Assembly (NCBI GenBank): GCA_027886175.1
Contig: JAJNNQ010000137.1
Span: forward strand, 5,646,001-5,710,000
Length of the DNA: 64,000 bases
Reading direction: 5' to 3'
Origin: Phylloscopus collybita
Lineage: Eukaryota; Chordata; Aves; Passeriformes; Phylloscopidae
Below are positions 1-13,849 of the stretch, piece after piece. The notes below the pieces were generated by a model. That model had not been told where the DNA came from. It searched no databases and was given only the letters and a program-made list of their open reading frames with translations. A program made the translations under genes and the position numbers. Each line of letters opens with the position of its first letter. Within the stretch, counting starts at the first letter, position 1.

Positions 1-125
1 TTGTGCAGGACAATGTCAAATGCCTTGTGCAAATCCAGGTAGATGATGTCTGTTGCTCTTTCCTTTTTAACAATGCTGCAACCCCATTGTAAAAGGCCAC
101 CAAATTTGTCAGGAATCTGACAGCT
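1..125 (-). mobile_element. CR1 LINE fragment (reverse-transcriptase-region remnant)
   Basis: The segment with CCTTGTGCAAATCCAGGTAG, followed by GGCCACCAAATTTGTCAGG, matches my memory of the reverse complement of the C-terminal reverse-transcriptase region of avian CR1 elements. It is cut by the left edge and no open frame is kept. The right boundary is approximate. Confidence 0.6.
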
Positions 126-3100
126 ACAGGATGATGGCAGGTGTTGATGCATTGCAGCATAATTTGCCTTCTCATCAATTTGCTTTCTTACTCTCATGAT
201 CTCATGCAAATTAAAACATTGCTGCCAGTATTTCCCTGAGGGACAAAAAGGAAATGAGGATGGAGCTGGCTGGAGTAGGGCTGTGCAAAGAGCCCTATTT
301 GTTAATATAAGAAGGGCAGGGTCTCTAGGATAGTGTGGAGGTAAATGCTCCAGGTTATGTTGAGACAGTGTGTGGAAAGGGTAGAGTGAGAGAGAAGTTC
401 CTGGGGAGCGAGTCCCAGAGTCCTGGTGTGGAGCTGACTGGGGGAAAGCAGGAGGGTGTATTATGGAGGTAATTCTACTACATTTGAAGAAGCCAGTATG
501 GTGAATTCAGGACTATTCACTTCCACACTAGGAGATATATATGCAGGGCATATATATCATGTATGTGGTTGTGTAGTAAAGCAGCATTAGCTACTTCCTT
601 AATAAATCAGGATTTTGGTACTTGGCTGGTACTGGGTGTTCTAGAGCCTCCTAAAGCAAACTATTTTGATGCTTAGTCAAATCTGGAAAGCAAACATATG
701 AATCCTGCCTAATGCTGAAGCCATGAGAAATCTGCCCACCCCCAAAACTAATTTTAATGTAGATAGGAAAGCAATTTCCTGATGAGAAAGCTCTTAATAG
801 AGTGTGTTGATAACAAACAGCCAGGAGAGGGTCATGGGCTCTGGTGCAGCTAAGCAACCATGCTGGGAAGAAACAGGAGGCTGTGTTATGAAGGGTTGTG
901 CAATGGCTGGAACAGGGGTGGGATTTAAGGATGACCAAGACCAAACAATGGAAGAGACCCCTTTGTTTGGTGCCTGTTTACCTGGTGGATGGCCTCAGGG
1001 ATTGCTTTTCACCTAAAGCAGAAGTGCAGCACTCCTGGCCATTGCTGGTGTGGGGCTGGGGTCAGCTTGGAGCTCCTTGGCCAACCACTGCAGGAGAGAG
1101 AGAAGAGGGGGGTGTATGTGTGCCTGCACTGTGATCAGTGTTACAGTGCTCTGAAATGTGCTTTCAGGCACAAGGCATTTCATTTCCCACTTGTCTGTCC
1201 CCTGTGTTTGATCAGAGGACTTGGAGTCCACCAAGCCATGCAGGCAGGGATGGAAAGCCTCCAGGAAACTCAGCGTTTTCTCTTGGCTTCCCCTGTTGTT
1301 TTTACCTTCTTTCTCTCAGTTTGCAGTAATTTTTATTGGCAATCCTCACTCCCTATGAGGGCTGAAATGCTGAGGTGGGGATAACCTTACAATCTGTAGG
1401 AGTCCAAACTGGATGTTCACATCTCCACTGAGGTGCAGAAGCCTCCTAACTCCCTGTAACCTGCATGGTGTAGCTGACCTTGGACTTCAGGTCTATGGTA
1501 TCTGGCTGCCTTTAGACCTTTGTCAGCTGTCTGGTTTTCAGTGGAAGTCCTGTAAGAGTCAGCTTGCTCATAATAAACTAATGAGTCATGCAAGCATGGA
1601 ATTTCTTTCTGCCCTACCTTAGGATCAGGTTGTTACGTAAGCAAACTCCACAACTTTCCCAGATGAGGTTTGCTCTGGCATCTCTTCTCCCATGGGAACC
1701 TTCAGGTTTTTTTGGCTTCTCTGAGCTACCCTGTGAAAATACAAAAATACAGCTCCTGTGGGTGCAGAGGGAATTCCCTGTCTGCTGCATGGACCTCTGC
1801 ACACCCCAGAACAGCGATGCTCTGTCGTGCCTTGCCCCGTGTAGCCTCTGTGAGTCAGTCTGTGAGCTGTGCATGGATGAGCCCTGTGGTGGGTGCCTCT
1901 CACCCCACAATGGAAATCACACCAGGGTTCTGCTCTCCAGGATGTGTTATGGTGTCTCTATTTTGGGAAACAGTTGTACAAATGAGTTTGAAGATGGCAG
2001 CGTGCATCGAATCTAGGACGTGTGCTTGGCTCTGGCAGGGAGATGGAGGCTGCTTTGCTTTTCAGCATGGGGGTGATGTCCTCTGCTCATCCTTGGATCT
2101 GTTACCATGCAAAGCCCCCTACCCATTTGCAGAGAGCATCCCACCATGGCTTTGTGGAGAACTCTAGACTGCCTCAAACACAGGCATGAGACAGTGTGAC
2201 CCCTTATCTCCTAACCCTGTCCAAACCTTGGGGAAGGCTTGTCACCCTCCAGAAAGAAATGTATCACAGTATCTATTTATATAGAGTCTTCCATTGTGGA
2301 TGCTTCCTACTCATCTGACTTCACTTCTGGAGGCACTTCTGCCATTACATTTTAGGCTCAGGTTTTGGTTGACTTAGTAAGCTGATAATGGCTCCACTAT
2401 GAATTCATTTGGATACAGTGAGAAAAAATCTCATGGAACTGAAGATTTCACCTGAACTGGAAGCAACAACATAAATCCGTAGGATTTACACTCTGAAATC
2501 CTGTGAGGGATACGGCAAATCTACGGTTTTTTATGTCTTGGTGCCCAGACTGTAAAATGAAATGGTGCCTCTGGTCCAGGTACAGTGAGTAGGGAACTAT
2601 TTAAGTAATTGGTATCCTCTTAAGAAGACTACACAGGAACTGCACGCAGAGAGACAGAATTGGAAATGTGATCATAGTATCTAGAATTGTATCTGATGAC
2701 TACACTCATCCCAGACCATGTACAAGACTTGCTTTGTCTGTCACAGGTGTTATCCTGCTTATCTCTAGGTTGTGGTAAGAGATGTAAAACTTTGTTTTTT
2801 ATGGGAGGATGAGGACAGTTTAGTTAGCCAAAATTTAATGACCAAAACTTCATTTCCCCAAGACAGAAGAGACTGGTGCCAGCCAGTGTAGCACTCCATT
2901 CCCTGTGGAGCTGAGCAGATTTGCACTTAACCAGAAGCTTGAAATGTGCTTTCAGTAGAGAAAGTGTTAGTAATCTTGGAAGAAAATTATTTTCTGCCCT
3001 TTTTAGAAACAGAAATTCAGCTATGCTGTTCTGTGCAACACAAATTTTGTCTTGCCAAGGCTGAGCTTTCAGCTCAGTTCCCCAGCCCTGGGGTTCGTGG

Positions 3101-4242
3101 TGGGAGATGGACCCACAGAAGAGTCCTGGACTCTCCATCACTCTGTATTTGGTGCTGTTGGTTCCTGCCCTTGCTGAATCACAATGACACATCTGGCAGA
3201 CCTTCACCTGAATGGTGGTTCATAAGCTTAGGTCTCTGGGGTTGGATGTATTTCATTAGTGAAAAGGCAGCAGTGTTTCCAAAGCGGGGAGAATCTCCAG
3301 AGACCCCTCTGCCAGTTCATCTGAGGCAGGTTTTAACTCCAGCTCCAACTTGGCCTTGGCCCCCTGAGATGAGATTTCTTTGCTGAACCTATTAAAAGCC
3401 AGATTAAGATCTCTAGCAGAGGTCATTTAGAAAACAGTGAGAGAATTCTGAGGAATACTTGTTTTCCTCTCAATCCTCAAAACAATCCGGGGAATGCATT
3501 TGGAGTCAGTTTCTGAGCTTAACCCTCTCATCTCCAGGGAAGATATTTCAGTGTGCTGCCCTCATGCCAGGGATGGGTGAGCTGCACCCCAGAGCTGGCT
3601 TCCCAAGCCACGCTGATTTTCTGGAGCACACAGCAGGGTTTGTGTTGTGTGGGGGTTATGCCACGAGGAGAGGGTGACTAAACCTGATGGGTTTGCAGTT
3701 ACATAAATTGGCATCAGCCTGTACTGTTGTGTGCACAGCACAGGGATGACTCAGAGGCAGGAGCCGCGTGTCAGGGATTGACAGCCCAGGGCAAAGCTGA
3801 TGCATCCGTGTTGGGTCTCCTTGGGTGCCCCCTCATCTGCCGTGGGTGCTGGAGGTGCTGCCCTCTCCACTTTAGGGAACAGGGAGCTTTAGTACTGAGC
3901 CTCTGGGGCTGCAAACAAGTCAAACAGTGAGTCAGCATTAGGTGGAAATCCAATGTTGTGTATGTGGGCTGTTGAAATCCAAAAGAGCTGATAGGAAAAT
4001 GGGCCTGTCTCTCCACGGTGGTGAGTCCACCACTGTCTGTGGGAGGTGGTGGGATCAGGTTTAGATGCAATGATAAATGATGGACTGGAATTGGAACTCA
4101 GCTGTGGGCCCTGTTAAGCCTAGGAACCAGCCCAAAAGCTTGGAGTGCCTTGGGTTCTACAAGGAGATGCCTATTGGTTTCATTCTAAAACCAGCTGTAC
4201 CAATTGCATCCTATCCATAGAAATGTGTGCAAAACAGCCTTC
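126..4242. other. Intronic sequence, nothing recognised
   Basis: No exon, RNA gene or familiar repeat was seen. The longest plus-strand open frame, at 1670-2167 (165 codons), has no domain-like pattern and is overlapped by equally long frames on both strands, as expected for chance ORFs. It has ordinary intronic composition with few CpG. Confidence 0.6.
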
Positions 4243-4261
4243 TTTTTTTTTTTTTTTTTTT
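4243..4261. repeat. Poly-T run (19 bp)
   Basis: An uninterrupted T19 run in unique intronic sequence. An A-rich patch (A runs with TAAAG) follows at about 4423-4460. Confidence 0.95.
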
Positions 4262-5995
4262 CCAAAATCAACTCTTAGTACATTTTACTCCTTAGTTTGT
4301 TCATACTCTAAATTAGTATGCACTGGTGTTCTAAAATGGGAAGTCAACTCCATCAGAATCTCATAAGGGAAAAGAATTCTTTGTATCACTGAGAAAGATT
4401 TTGCTGGTAAGAATCCTTTCTATCAAGAAAAGAAAAAAAAAAATAAAGAAAAAACCAGAAGCGAACGTTTTACCTGGGACTCATTGTGTTCTTTTATGGC
4501 AATCATCAATATTCAGAACTCATGCCTCCAAAACGGCAAGATCTAAAAAAACCCCCAAAAAACCGTAAAAAAAAATCTATATTTTTATAATTCAAATTAA
4601 ATTTCTAGGTTATTTAACTTAGATTTCTGTGCTTGAATTTTCTTTTTTTCAGAGGGGATCAGGAGCTTGAGAAAAGAAAAGGCTCATGCCATCCCACTTC
4701 CCCCTACCCTGCTTAGAAAGCTTTGCTGGAAGGCTCACTCTGGGAGCCAGGGCGTTTGGAAAAGGACCAGGAATCACAGGAGTGGGCAGTGCTGGCACTG
4801 CCTCAAATCCCCTGCTAATAAACACACCAACTGAAGCCAGATGGTAAAAGTGCATTTTTATCATGTTTTATGTGGATTAATGATTCCAATAAACATTTTT
4901 TCTCCTTTGTATACGTTCAGGGCAGCATTTGCGCGACATCTGAGAAAATTCAGTGGGCTCTCTCTGGCTTTCTCAGTGCTGCACTCAAAGACTGACTTTG
5001 TCTGATCTGCCTCAACCTCCTCTCATATTTGCCATTTGTATGAGCCACAAGACTGCAGTAAGACAGTGGTTGCTGATCCCTGAGGGGTCTGGTTTTCCCT
5101 TGATGTGTCTGTGGCTCTTTCACCATAACAAGAGTCATTTGTGCATTTGGAGGGGATTAGTTAATGACCTGCGATGCTCAGTCCACAGGGCCACAGACTG
5201 TCTCTGTGACAGCCACACTTTCTGGAGTGCTTTTGTCTTCATTAAGTCTTGGTGTGGGGTAAAAACAACTATTGCTGCCCTCCTTTCGAGATGGGGACTT
5301 GAAACTCAACCTGAACTGTTGCCTGTTTGGTGGGTAGATAACGTGAGCTGTACGTAAATCACATAAGTGATTTATTGTATAGTCAGGGTGCTGTGGTTCA
5401 ACAAGACACCTCTCCTCAGCTGTGCTCTTGGAGGGGCTGTGGGTGTCTTCTTAACCTGGGCAGCTGCTGGGAAATGGGCTTAGCCTGAGAGGAGAGGTAA
5501 TTAAGCTGGCACAGGTGAGATTATGTGTGTGCACATTTCCCACGAGTTAGTGAGTGTGTCTGTAACATTTCTAAGCTTCTGATGTTGGATGTGGGAACTG
5601 GCCTGGTGGTCTGCTCAGGTCCAAGAATTTGGGGCTCAGGCCCGACTGCATGCCCCACCCAGCCTTCCCAAAGCTGTCAGGAACAGTTGTGGAGGGAGAA
5701 CAGGGCAGCCTGAAGGCTTTGCTAAGCCCTGGTTTTGTTTCCCTGGTTGTTGTGCAGAGTCCATGCTGGTGTTTATACCTCTGATCATTGTGTTGCATGC
5801 TCTGGTTTTCCATCAGCTCAAAAGGAGCCCTCATCTCAGGGCTCACTCTGGGGGTGGTATACGGTGTCTGGGAATGACTCATACAGCTGCTGTGTGGCAC
5901 ATCTACTCCTCTCCAGATGTAAAATTAAACACATGCTTTTAGTGTTATCTTGACCTAGACTAATGTTGCTATTTCGGGCTTTTATGTCAGAGGCA
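4262..5995. other. Intronic sequence, nothing recognised
   Basis: AT-rich at first (to about 4630), then mixed composition. The small ORFs at 4953-5357 and 5589-5942 have no recognisable similarity. Confidence 0.55.
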
Positions 5996-6170
5996 CAAAA
6001 AACCTGGAAATCACTGATGGAAAAGACCTGTGAGATCATCCCTTCCACCCACAGGGTTGTTCCCTGCAAAATATTCTCCATCATTTTGTCCAAAGCACTC
6101 AGAATTCACTCAAGTGAGAGGGATCCTAAGGCTTCTCCAGGGGACCTCTTACATCTTCCAGAGTTCCAGG
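5996..6170 (-). mobile_element. Possible old CR1-like fragment
   Basis: The string GGAAAAGACCTGTGAGATCATC and the following TTTTGTCCAAAGC / CTCAAGTGAGAGGG pattern resemble the reverse complement of a degraded CR1 3' end. The usual octamer tail is missing and divergence is high. Boundaries are uncertain. Confidence 0.35.
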
Positions 6171-8380
6171 GAGGATGTAGATTCATCCCCATTCTACAGT
6201 CCAAAGTTAATTTTACATTGTTTAAACCTCCCTCCCAAGTTCAAGTCCCCAAGACTGGTCCTACTCTTCCTGCTGTTCATAGCCAGCACAGTACAAGGAG
6301 GTGAACACAGGCTGCTCAGGCACCTCTTATGGGGTGAGTTTGCAATCAACCCTCAAAGAATTGCCCAGGGCCTCTCCTTGTCACAAGGGTGGTGTAGGAT
6401 TGAAAGCCTCATATCCCAGGGCTGGATTTCCTCCATCCTTCTGAGGCACAAACTTCCCACAGGGCATTTTTTAATTTTGTTGAAATATCTCATTTTCTGC
6501 TTCATGGGATGTATACACCCAGACTGATGGCCCAGCTGTATTTCTTTTCAAAGAAAAAGGCAAAATTCTCCTGAATGGGAGAGGGCTGCTGCAAAGTGGG
6601 TGGTGGCTACGTGATGGACAGGAGCTGGATTAGACATTGTCCATATGTCCATGTGTTTGGGCTGCTGGGGCAAAACCCCTTCCATCCAGACCTTATTTGT
6701 GAGATGTTGCAGGCTGCTAACAGCCTCTGCTAACAAATACTGTAAGATCACCAAGACATCTATTTTTAATATAAAATGCAGTTGCAAAAAAGAGGTCCCC
6801 ACATAACAGATTTTACAGATAAGTTGGAAAAGAAAATAATCTCTGTCTGCAGGGCAGGGACTGTGAGTGCCAGCTCCCTGCTTTGGCCCAGCTCTGTGTC
6901 CCATCTCACCCTCACATCCCCTGGGAGTGGAAATGGAAACCTCTGCTCTGAGCTCTGGCAGTACAAGTGGATACCAGGGGAAAGTTTTTGCCAGTACTTA
7001 GCAGGAGCCAGCTCTTGCTCCACTGCAGCAGTTAAACTCCTGAGTGCTCTGAGCCTGCACAGCCCTCCTGGCACTGCCTGAATAGGTGTTTGTGGTTGGT
7101 TTTAGGATTTTTTTTTTTTTTTGCACCGGGGTCATTTTCTTCTTGGGTTTCTGAGCACTCATCTGTGAGACATGAAATTGTCTGACCCTGAAGCACATCC
7201 CTGGACTGGTGAGATCCATAAACTTGAAGAGAACAATATTTTCCTTCCTTTATACTCGGAGGAGTCCTCAGACTGTCATCATTCAGCAGACAGCAATTTT
7301 CAGTCTTTCCTTTATGTCTTCAGTAGGATATGAACATCTTTGGAAAGTGTAAATTTACAGCCAAGGATCACAAAATGATGCCTCACTCTGTGATTTTTCC
7401 TGGGCAAGCTTTATGTAGAGAACACAGCTGCCACCTCTGAGGAGCTGCAGTAAAAATGGTTGGTAAATGGTGAAAAATGGTTGCCCTGGAGGACCCATCC
7501 AAGATGCCTGGGATGGCTCCAGGCTGCACACGAGGGATGTGACAGGACAGACTGTTCACTGCCATCACCTGGGGATATCTTGCTTGATAGAGATCCCAGG
7601 TAAACTGAGATCCCAGAGCTTTGCCAGGGCTGGTGCAGCCCCTCAAACATTGCAGGACACTGATGATGAGTGGAAGAGAGAGAAAAAGGTCCTCCATGTC
7701 CAAGGAGAGCTCTGATTCATTTTAAGCATGTGCTAGGGGACAGAGCTAAAGAGTGAAGAGTGTCTGCCAGAATACCACCTTTTGCTCCTAAAAATTCTAG
7801 TATTTTTACTGAAATCTGCTTGAGCTGGCTGCAATCTCCAGGATGTAGCTCTACCTTCCTCCCATACAGCCACCTCCTAACTAACCATATTACCCCATCT
7901 CACTTCCATTAATCTTTCCATATTCATCTGACCTTCTGATGTCTCACTTATTTTGCTCTCTTTGCATTTATTTTCTCTGCAAATCCCTCAGGCCAGGAGC
8001 TGCCCCTATAAAGTGTACAGTGATTGTCCAGTAGAATTTCAGTGTGTAATTTTTTGAGTCCACAAAACATGGCAGCTCCAGTCATACAGGCTGCTTTTAC
8101 AGGTTGCTCTCCATGTGACTTGAGCCAACTTTTAAAAACAGAGTTAATTTCTGTAACGAAATCATATAAACATCAGGTCTCATCCGAATTTGGCTCCATA
8201 ATAACCAGAAAATATGGGAAAATACGCAAGAATTCTGTTATTCATACCAAGCACAAACACCTGAAGCACACTGAGTTATTTATCATCATTGCCAGGCTCT
8301 ACGGTGCCTGCATCCATCCCTTACCACCCACAAGAGCTGCTTGCAGAGTAACCAGACTGAGTCATTAGCATCCTTAGCTG
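6171..8380. other. Intronic sequence with a T15 run
   Basis: A poly-T run of 15 lies at 7108-7122. Otherwise no exon or repeat was recognised. Small ORFs on both strands (for example 6030-6527 plus, 7383-7703 minus) look like chance frames. Confidence 0.55.
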
Positions 8381-8825
8381 CGAGTTTTGCTCCCTGAGCT
8401 TCAAGCCGCTGCTCTGCGCAGCGCATTTGTGCCGATTCACTGGGGCGGGGATCATTTGTTTTATCGACACATCCACGGGACAAAGGGCTGAGTGGAAGCC
8501 AGCCCGGGGTTGGGATATCGAACCTTTTGTCCCTGGGATCATTGTGGCATGCCCTGGGCTGGCAGGGGACAGCAGCCACCCCAAGCCAGTGGCCTTTCTG
8601 CAGTGGTTTGGAGGTCATGGCTCTGCTGGGAGCAGCCGGGTGTCCGTGCTGCGGGAAGCTCACCGGAGGGACGCGTGGGAGATGCTCTGCTGCTGTTGGC
8701 CACGCAGCAGGGCAGCACAGGACCTTGCCTCCGGGGGGTAACGGGGCTGGTTCTCTCTCCTGTGCCCTGCCAACAGGCCCACTGCCTGCAGAACTGTGCA
8801 GACAGGCTTTTGCCGTGGCGTCATA
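8381..8825. promoter_or_regulatory. CpG-enriched patch with a GC-box-like motif
   Basis: I count about 21 CpG dinucleotides in about 445 bp, while neighbouring intron is nearly free of them. A GC-box-like GGGGCGGGG is at 8440-8450. There is no TATA box in a convincing position and no coding exon. It could be an internal CpG-island-type promoter or enhancer, or just a GC-rich chance patch. Confidence 0.35.
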
Positions 8826-11800
8826 AATTCTGGACCAATTGTTATTGTTCTACTCATGGAAAATGCAGAGAAATCAACTCTCAGAGCAAAGCCCTTCCTC
8901 CTTTCCTACACTGCCTCAATTTCCAGCTAACAGTGGAACCATGAAATCTCTTGAGTTTTATCATAAAATTACTAAACAACCAAGAGGCTGAACCCTTGGC
9001 TTCAAGTGGAAGCCTCACTGCAGCCTCATCTCTGAAGCTGCTCTCCACTTCTGCAATTACCCATTTACAGTAAACAGGAGAATGTGATACATTGGCCTCA
9101 CAGACACGTGGCTGTCATAGGCAGCACAGTAGACTCAGCTCGTAATTTGCTCTGCTTTTGGAAGTTCTCTACAGCAGGTCAGCCATGGAGAAAAGGGAGC
9201 ATTTCCAGCATGACGTTCTTGCACACCAGTGGCCTGTACAGATGATTAATAACAATAGCACAGCAGTTCTGGCTGGCAGGAGAAGCTCTTCAGCTTTGGC
9301 ACAAAAGTGCCAGGAACTGAGCCATTGGAAGTTCTGCATATTGTGTGGGTACAAAATCAAGGTGTAGTTCTGCAGCTCCAGCGTGTGAAAGAGGCAAGAG
9401 GGTTATCAGAACAACTGCATCTTCTTTCTTTAAAGCCTAAATCTTTCTTTAAACATCCAAAACCTCATTGTTTAAAGCAGATGTATTTTATTAAGGTTGA
9501 AGGCACAGACTGGGTGCTAGAAAATTTTAGCTTTGCTGCTGTTTCTTGCAGTGATTCCTCACATTCCCATGTCCAAAAAATATGACTGTTCAAGATCTCT
9601 ATTTCCATACCAGCAAAATGGGGACCACTAAGAGATGTAGTCACAGCAGGTTTATGAACTCGAATGAATTAGTATCTCTGAAGTGCTCTGATGGTAGGTG
9701 CAAAGTTTTTCTGTAAGAACTCACAATTCCAGCTAGAGAACAGTTTTGTGTGGTGAGTGCCGAGGTTAGAAAGGTGTGAAGCCAATTTAACTTCCAAATT
9801 CTGTGGGCCTTGATGCATCATCAGGAAATCTGTGAATTCAGGCCCTTGCTGCTGAGTGGTCAATCAGGATCAGACTCTTTCATGCTCTTGCTGAAACCAA
9901 TCAGACTATGCACATAATAATGCAACGCTGCTCAGAAATCATGGTAGACACAGGTTCTGGGAATTATTTTTTTTGTCCTAGACATCTTGAAAGACAAAAA
10001 TAATTCTCCAGCCTTTATCAACAGAAACTCTTTTTCTGGGAGAACCTTTCACTTGCTGATTGAAAGCTTTTTACCCTACAAAAAAAATAGCAATCTCGTC
10101 AGGAGTTGTGGAGTTCAGCACAGTGTTAGCACTGCAGCAAAAGCTCTTTTGCTGTTTCAAAGTTGGAGTTCGTCACTGGGCCCACGTGTTTATGATGACT
10201 AATTTCCCACTTTTATCTAGGAGTTACTTCATCTAAGAGTTCCCAGTGGGATAAATGGAACAGGAGTGAGGGCGACAGTGCAGCTGTCAAGGTGAAAAGA
10301 GAGAAAATACCCACATATTGCACTAGGCAGGCTCTTAAAAAATGTTCTGGCTCTGCCAGGAAAGATAAGGGTCCCTCTGTAGCTGTAAAGTTTCCATGAA
10401 AGAAACTGTAAGTGCTGCAAAAGTTGGGAAAATGGTCACACACCCTGCCTTTTGGGAATGGTCTCCAGCCAGTGGCATTGCTGCTTCATGCCCCTGGTAC
10501 TGCTCAGTCTTAGTGACACAGACACTGCCAGCCTCAGCTCCCTGTGAGAATGGCAATAAAACACATCCCTGTATGCTTTGGGATGCTTTGGGCTGGTGGG
10601 TGAAGATTTACACACACTGCTGATCTGGGATCTAAGGCAACAAGGGTGTTTCTGGATATTGGTCTTTTCCCCCAAATCCATTGCATCCCACTTGGGAAGA
10701 GTAGGGAGCCACAGTGAAAATGTGACCTACTCATACAAGTAACTCTTGATTCCAGCACTAAGGGATGGGAAGCTGTGAAAGAGAATGCTTCAGCTCAGGA
10801 TTCATTATTTTGAGGGCATGGGAGTCGTCCTTAAAACCTCTGCTTCTCTTGATGGATATAAATGAATAACCCCCAGTTCTGTTGCCAGGTCATGATTTGC
10901 TGAAAGCTCTCGCTCCAGGAGAATCCTCAGGGATTCCTGAATCAACTTTTAAATTAAGAAGGGGAATAGGGTCTGATATTGTGCCTCTCATTGGTCAGGT
11001 TAGACACTGCCTTTGTTTTGCTCCTGACTCTTTAAAATGGATTGGGATTGTCAAACTCGTGTTCCTGGAGCAAGTCACATTGATGGCCAGTGTTTGTGTG
11101 GGAATGTAGGGCTGAATATGGGGTTTTCTGTACAAAGTTGAATATTTTAGCTCGAGAACCACAGACAAAACGTGGCAGCCTCATTTGAATCTGCAAAGAC
11201 CCAACATCAGCTACAAGACTGCTTGGTGTTGCACCACATCTCTGAATAGATGTACTTTTATAGAACACCTCACGCTGAAAATCTAATTAATTGGAGAACA
11301 GTTATCACATTACCAGCCTGACTGAATTTTTTTTTTGTGTGAAAAAATGTGTGTTTAAAAGTCTAAATGCTCCTATTACAATGATTAATTATCTGCAGAA
11401 AATTGAAAGCACACAAGAAATTATCAAGAAAGAACATTTAGACATCATCTGTCTTCCTAAAAACACTTGTCTGAGTGTATAAAGATGAATATTATTGCAG
11501 CATAGATACTGGCTATTTGGGATATACTTTTTCTGCCTTCTCTTTAAGTGCATTCCTGCTACATTATTTTTTTTTTTTTTAATATATGGTGCCTAAATGG
11601 ATAAAATATATATTGAATTTTTTAACTGGAGTGATTCTCTGGAGAAGATTCGTTTCCCTGCTGCCTCAGATGCAGTTTAATTTTTGTGTTACTTATGAAA
11701 TAATGAGAAATTGACTTTAATGGGGAGAAGCAATGGCACAGAGCACTGGTGATGTTGCAGAGCGTGGGTCAGCAGGGAGCATTGGGACAGGTACTCATGA

Positions 11801-13318
11801 GCTGTGATGGTGTCACAGGAATTGCAATTTAGAGAAGGAAATATTGCCAAAGCCAGAACCAGTGGAGCAGACACCCAGCCACCTATAAATCTGTGTGCTC
11901 TTACTCCTTATTAACTGAGGGTCAGAGCTTATTTATTATTTACAACTGGATGGTGACATATCTCGTAAAAAAGAAAGCAGCATATAGTGAAATTTGATAG
12001 CTTTACATTAGGCAAGATGGAGATGGGTCTTTTGCAACCCAGCATGGGGTTTAGGAGAATAAAATTTACTCCTGCTTAGAGGGTTGTACAAATTGAGAAT
12101 ATCCATGTTTTTTAAATAGAAAATCAACAATGGATTAGACCAGTCATTTCCAACAGATCGAAAATTACAGGAGGAGAATAAGCAGCATCTGGTTCTTCTT
12201 TCTTTGGAAACCAAGAAAACCAAAACAAGAAATGGACTGAAGGAATCCCAGGCAAAGAAAGAACAAAAAACCCAAAACACAGAGTTCTGTAGATTACGCA
12301 GGGTGCTCAGACAAAACCCCCAAAAGCCAAACTTTCCTGGCTGACATAAGGCAGAGCTCACACTGCAAGCATTACCTGCTGACAAAGAGCAGTTTGCACC
12401 ATCACTGGACCAGTGTGGAATAGGGAGCAAGGGGATGGAAACTCATCTTGAGAAGAGCTCCACTTCTTTAGGCCAGCCTTGCTCTGGGAGCCAGTTTGCC
12501 ACTCTCAGAACTTTGTAAAACTTCTGTCCACTAAAATCTTTGGCTCATTACACAGAGCTCAGTATCAGGGCCTGAATTAAATCCATTTATAGTAGCTTTG
12601 GAGGAGACCAGGGCTGGGTGGAATGCCTTTAGCGAAGAAGCTGAATGTTAATAACCATCCCAGAGTGGCCTGTGCAAACAGCCAAAGAAAATAACAGTGA
12701 AATGAAAAATAAAGCACCTATTTCTCTTGCTTTGTACATGTAAGAAGTCCTAGGTTCTGCCTTGGACTGATCCTTATATATGCTCTCAGAATCAAGGACC
12801 TGAGTCATATGTCTGAGCATGGCGATATCAAGTGAAATTTATTCTTAGAATGAATATTATCTTTTGTTTTTGAAACATTTTCAAGAATAAGATCGAGACT
12901 TCTGTTGCCTTGGTATAACTTTCAAACCAGGAGCTCCCCTAGTGTTCTCAATGCCTCCATTCAGCATGTTCAGAGATGCTTATACATAAAATGATGAAAA
13001 GAAGAAAGAAAAGAAGTCAGTGTTCAGACACATTAATGGTCACACATAAAAGAGTAAGTGAATTTTGTGAAATACTCTCACCTTTTTTTTTTTTTATCGT
13101 TAAGAAAGATTGTGCTGATGCCAGTAATAAATAAAAACCAGCTGAGCACATTTTGGAGTTACTGTGGAGCTTTTTATCACCAGAAAAAAGCCCAGCCCTG
13201 CTGCTGTAATTACATGATGCACAGCACAGTTGTCTCACCCTTCTTTCTCTTGAAATGAGCAACCAACCACTCTGCTACACTTGCTGTGTGTAAACAACTG
13301 ATATCTCCAAACAATGAC
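8826..13318. other. Intronic sequence, nothing recognised
   Basis: AT-rich intronic sequence with a T14 run at 11567-11580. No CR1, LTR or exon was recognised. Short ORFs such as 12008-12430 (minus) show no domain pattern. Confidence 0.55.
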
Positions 13319-13419
13319 TTGGTGCTAATAATGCTCTTCAAAAATATTTATTTATGTTTAATACAAAATTTTAAAACACTATTTATTTTAACAAAATATT
13401 TACTAATATTTAGCACCAA
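13319..13419. repeat. AT-rich inverted repeat
   Basis: TTGGTGCTAA at 13319-13328 is the exact reverse complement of TTAGCACCAA at 13410-13419. Between the arms lies AT-rich sequence with further imperfect self-complementarity around TATTTA motifs and a central AAAATTTT. It may be a MITE relic, an AT-rich cruciform-prone site or a coincidence. Confidence 0.6.
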
Positions 13420-13849
13420 TCATTATTAAAAAATGATGTCCCTGTATAATTTGTGCTGCAAATGCAGATGCATTAGTTTCTGGAGTGCATCACCATCAAC
13501 TTTCATTGTGTCCACCCAGTGCAGTGAGTCCTGACATCCCCAGTGTGCCATGTGAACTTCTATTGAAAGCCTGAACCAGCTTTAAAGAGATGCTGCAGCT
13601 GCTCTGAATTTTAGTGACTGAAGTCTCTGTAGCCACAGGTTGCTCCCTCCAAAGCCTTCCTTTCACAGCAGAGGGAATCTTTTATCTGGTTGTATTTTTC
13701 CAGTTACCTGGCACATAATTCCTTTCTCTTGGTGGGAAATTCAGCATTCACCACCCAAACATATAACCTAGAGACAGAAAAATAATTCACTTCAATAGCT
13801 AAAAATGAAAGGTTGCAGAAAAAAAAAAAAAGGCTTTTTGGGGAAGATT

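Noticed and set aside
1588..2167. Overlapping Cys-rich ORFs of 142 and 165 codons
   Set aside because: Two plus frames and two minus frames are open over the same stretch, which reflects low stop-codon density rather than coding. The Cys spacing fits no known family.
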